From: Thiothrix litoralis
GTDB taxonomy: Bacteria; Pseudomonadota; Gammaproteobacteria; Thiotrichales; Thiotrichaceae
Length of the DNA: 64,000 nucleotides
NCBI RefSeq assembly: GCF_017901135.1
Contig: NZ_CP072801.1
Span: forward strand, 124,001-188,000
Reading direction: 5' to 3'
The translations under genes were made by a program, and so were the position numbers. The number at the start of each line of letters is the position of its first letter. Positions within the stretch are counted from its first letter, which is position 1. The notes beneath the pieces were generated by a model, which was not told the DNA's origin, ran no database searches, and worked only from the letters and a program-made list of their open reading frames with translations. Positions 62,632 to 64,000 of this stretch are shown piece by piece.

Positions 62632-63690
62632 CTAACTGCCCTTGGCTTTTTTGTTGAACAGGTTGAGGATGCGCACCCCAACCCTGCCGTTGATTTCGAC
62701 CAGTTCCCCTGTGCCGATCAAACGATTTTGGGAGCGTATCTGGATGATTTCCGGTAATGATTTGCCAAGTTCCAGAACATAGCCAGGGCGTAATTGGCGC
62801 ACTTCATTGAACGACAAGGTTTTTTCGCCAACATCAAAGGAAAGTTGCACGGGGATTTGGCTGACGTGTTCTATTTTTTGCTGTTGTTCATTGTCGGTCA
62901 TAGTCATCCACTCGGTGTTGATAGTCAGGGTTGAGGGTGTCGTTTGGTTGAGGGTCGCTTCGCAGTAATAGCCTGAATTGAGGCGCAATTTGAGTAAATT
63001 CTCGTTCTCAAAACGGGTGTCTTCCAGCAGGATCAGGTCAGACGGTTGTAACTGGTTGATCTCCTGCATGGTGAAAACAATGCGGCTAATCTCTAGCCAT
63101 GCCGGGGTGAGATGTTCTTCCCAGTCAGGGTTGGTATCCGACTGCCAGTGGCGCAGGCGTTCTTGTAGATGTGGGTAAATATGTGGATCCAGCATCAGCA
63201 GGGCAGAAATCGTCTGTTGTACGTTGTCACTTTCCTGATCAAGGATTTGGATTTCAAAACCCAGTGGCATGTTGTAGAGGGGGCTTTGATGCTCAGCAGT
63301 AGTGCCTTGCACAGTTATTGTTAGCCCCAATGCCTGTTCCGCCTGCTGTAACAAGGGGGCGAGGGCGCTTTCAATAATGCTGATGGTTAAATTTTCAGGC
63401 AATTGCTGCAACAGGCCATCGGGTACGAATTGGCGTATTTGTTCAATGAGCGGCCATTCGGACAGCCATAAACCAGCGGTAGTGTTGCCTAATTCCAGTG
63501 TCAGACTGATGGGGCAAAGGCTCTGGGTGCTGCTGTCGGCGGGTTGTAGTCGGAATCGGGCAGTACGTTTTTCGTCCAGTTGAAAGCTGAGGGTGCTGGT
63601 TTTATTCAATAGGATATTATTCAGGCGTACAGCTAGTGCTGCCTGACTGGGAAATTTGATCGGGATGATCTGGGACTGCCGGTTTTCCAT
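62632..63690 (-). CDS. sctQ: Type III sorting-platform protein SctQ
   Basis: 352 residues from ATG 63690; an upstream GTG (63765) has no ribosome site. The C-terminal SpoA domain is clear (about 275-350: VQLSFDVGEKTLSFNEVRQLRPGYVLELGK, RLIGTGELVEINGRVGVRIL); the N-terminal 260 residues are as variable as in other SctQ proteins. SctQ with SctK and SctL forms the cytoplasmic pods that select substrates. The gene is first of the minus-strand run visible here. Confidence 0.9.
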   Translation of the reverse strand: MENRQSQIIPIKFPSQAALAVRLNNILLNKTSTLSFQLDEKRTARFRLQPADSSTQSLCPISLTLELGNTTAGLWLSEWPLIEQIRQFVPDGLLQQLPENLTISIIESALAPLLQQAEQALGLTITVQGTTAEHQSPLYNMPLGFEIQILDQESDNVQQTISALLMLDPHIYPHLQERLRHWQSDTNPDWEEHLTPAWLEISRIVFTMQEINQLQPSDLILLEDTRFENENLLKLRLNSGYYCEATLNQTTPSTLTINTEWMTMTDNEQQQKIEHVSQIPVQLSFDVGEKTLSFNEVRQLRPGYVLELGKSLPEIIQIRSQNRLIGTGELVEINGRVGVRILNLFNKKAKGS

Positions 63691-63823
63691 TATGGTTATT
63701 ATCCTGAGCGCTACCTGTACAGCAGCAGGGCATTGTTTATTGCTGAAAACGTGCAATAGCGGCACTGAGTCTGCCGTCGTATCAGGTAGACTTCAAGCTT
63801 ATTCAGGCTATGCGGTGTCAATA

Positions 63824-64000
63824 TCAGACCGAACGGTTTGAGTCCCAGCTTTGCAGGCGTTCACTATTCGGGTTGACGTTTACCGCACCTAAGTAATAGC
63901 CCTTGAAGGTGTCTTGCGGGAGCCATGAGTTTTCGCCAAACCTGATGTCCACATTGCCGATATTGGTGCTCCAGAAACGGTAAGAGCCATCATCATTACG
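63824..64000 (-). CDS. C-terminal end of an unidentified protein (start outside window)
   Basis: On the minus strand the frame is open from the window edge to a TGA at 63824-63826, giving 58 residues: a beta-rich, Asn/Gly/Ser-rich text with SYRFWSTNIGNVDIRFGENS and PQDTFKGYYLGAVNVNPNSE. Base composition and codon use look coding. I do not recognise it. It precedes sctQ by 133 bp on the same strand. Confidence 0.55.
   Translation of the reverse strand, partial: RNDDGSYRFWSTNIGNVDIRFGENSWLPQDTFKGYYLGAVNVNPNSERLQSWDSNRSV

Noticed and set aside
1-64000. CRISPR arrays, rRNA, tRNA, prophage genes
   Set aside because: No regularly spaced repeats, RNA-gene signatures or phage structural genes were noticed in reading the window.

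Overview
The window reads as chromosomal DNA of a gammaproteobacterium. Gene content (NtrBC, class I plus class III glutamine synthetases, a VC_2705-type solute:sodium symporter pair, the ThrB/DUF2782 pairing, a sucrose-synthesis operon and an IS1341-type element) would fit a filamentous, attached sulfur bacterium of the Thiotrichales such as Thiothrix or Thiolinea. That placement is inference from gene content; no rRNA or tRNA gene was seen. Coding density is high except for an AT-rich gap at 43.7-44.4 kb.

Layout. 0-8 kb: the end of an MscS channel, a PQQ-type sugar dehydrogenase, an SLC13-type transporter and a three-gene ABC exporter (ATPase, FtsX-type permease, HlyD-type adaptor). 8-9.4 kb: a decayed phosphoribosyltransferase gene and an IS605/IS1341-type element whose TnpB lacks the first RuvC segment. 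9.5-14.3 kb: a GbsR/MarR regulator and the RND efflux operon it probably controls; the same inverted-repeat arms lie in front of both. 14.3-16.2 kb: an aspartase fused to a cyclic-nucleotide-binding domain. 16.3-19.8 kb: a secreted DUF1566 protein, a haloacid dehalogenase, a small monooxygenase and a nitroreductase divergent from an HxlR regulator. 19.9-23.9 kb: a tight operon of a GNAT-nitrilase fusion, a retropepsin-like RimB-type protein, a RimK ATP-grasp ligase and an AstE/AspA-type zinc hydrolase. 24-28.7 kb: sucrose-phosphate synthase, sucrose phosphatase, a trypsin-like lipoprotein and a PfkB sugar kinase.

28.7-33.9 kb holds transporters (DAACS symporter, NhaD antiporter, sodium:solute symporter with its small subunit). 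34.2-36.8 kb is ntrBC, with a clear NtrC site and a sigma-54 promoter. 36.8-43.7 kb encodes envelope functions: a lipoprotein with a propeller-like tail, an LTA-synthase-like enzyme, a GH18 protein, a WecG/TagA glycosyltransferase and a methyltransferase. 44.3-46 kb carries a compact cluster that looks like a minimal curli or holdfast-anchor export system: a small secreted protein with two curlin-like repeats, a second small secreted protein and a CsgG-like lipoprotein. 46-49.8 kb has tandem glutamine synthetases I and III; the GSIII gene also has a sigma-54 promoter with an upstream NtrC site. 49.9-53.6 kb: a cation efflux protein, a homoserine kinase fused to a TusA domain, DUF2782, a LOG-like protein and a BolA protein.

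53.6-64 kb is a type III secretion locus: a cNMP-binding protein, sctK and sctL on the plus strand, facing sctO, sctN, sctV, an NfeD-like membrane protein, sctU, sctT, sctS, sctR and sctQ on the minus strand. The export gate, ATPase complex and sorting platform are present; the needle, basal-body rings and effectors are outside the window. The SctU protein has no NPTH self-cleavage motif, and the NfeD-like gene is translationally coupled to it. This non-canonical export switch and the small curli-like cluster are the two most interesting systems here.
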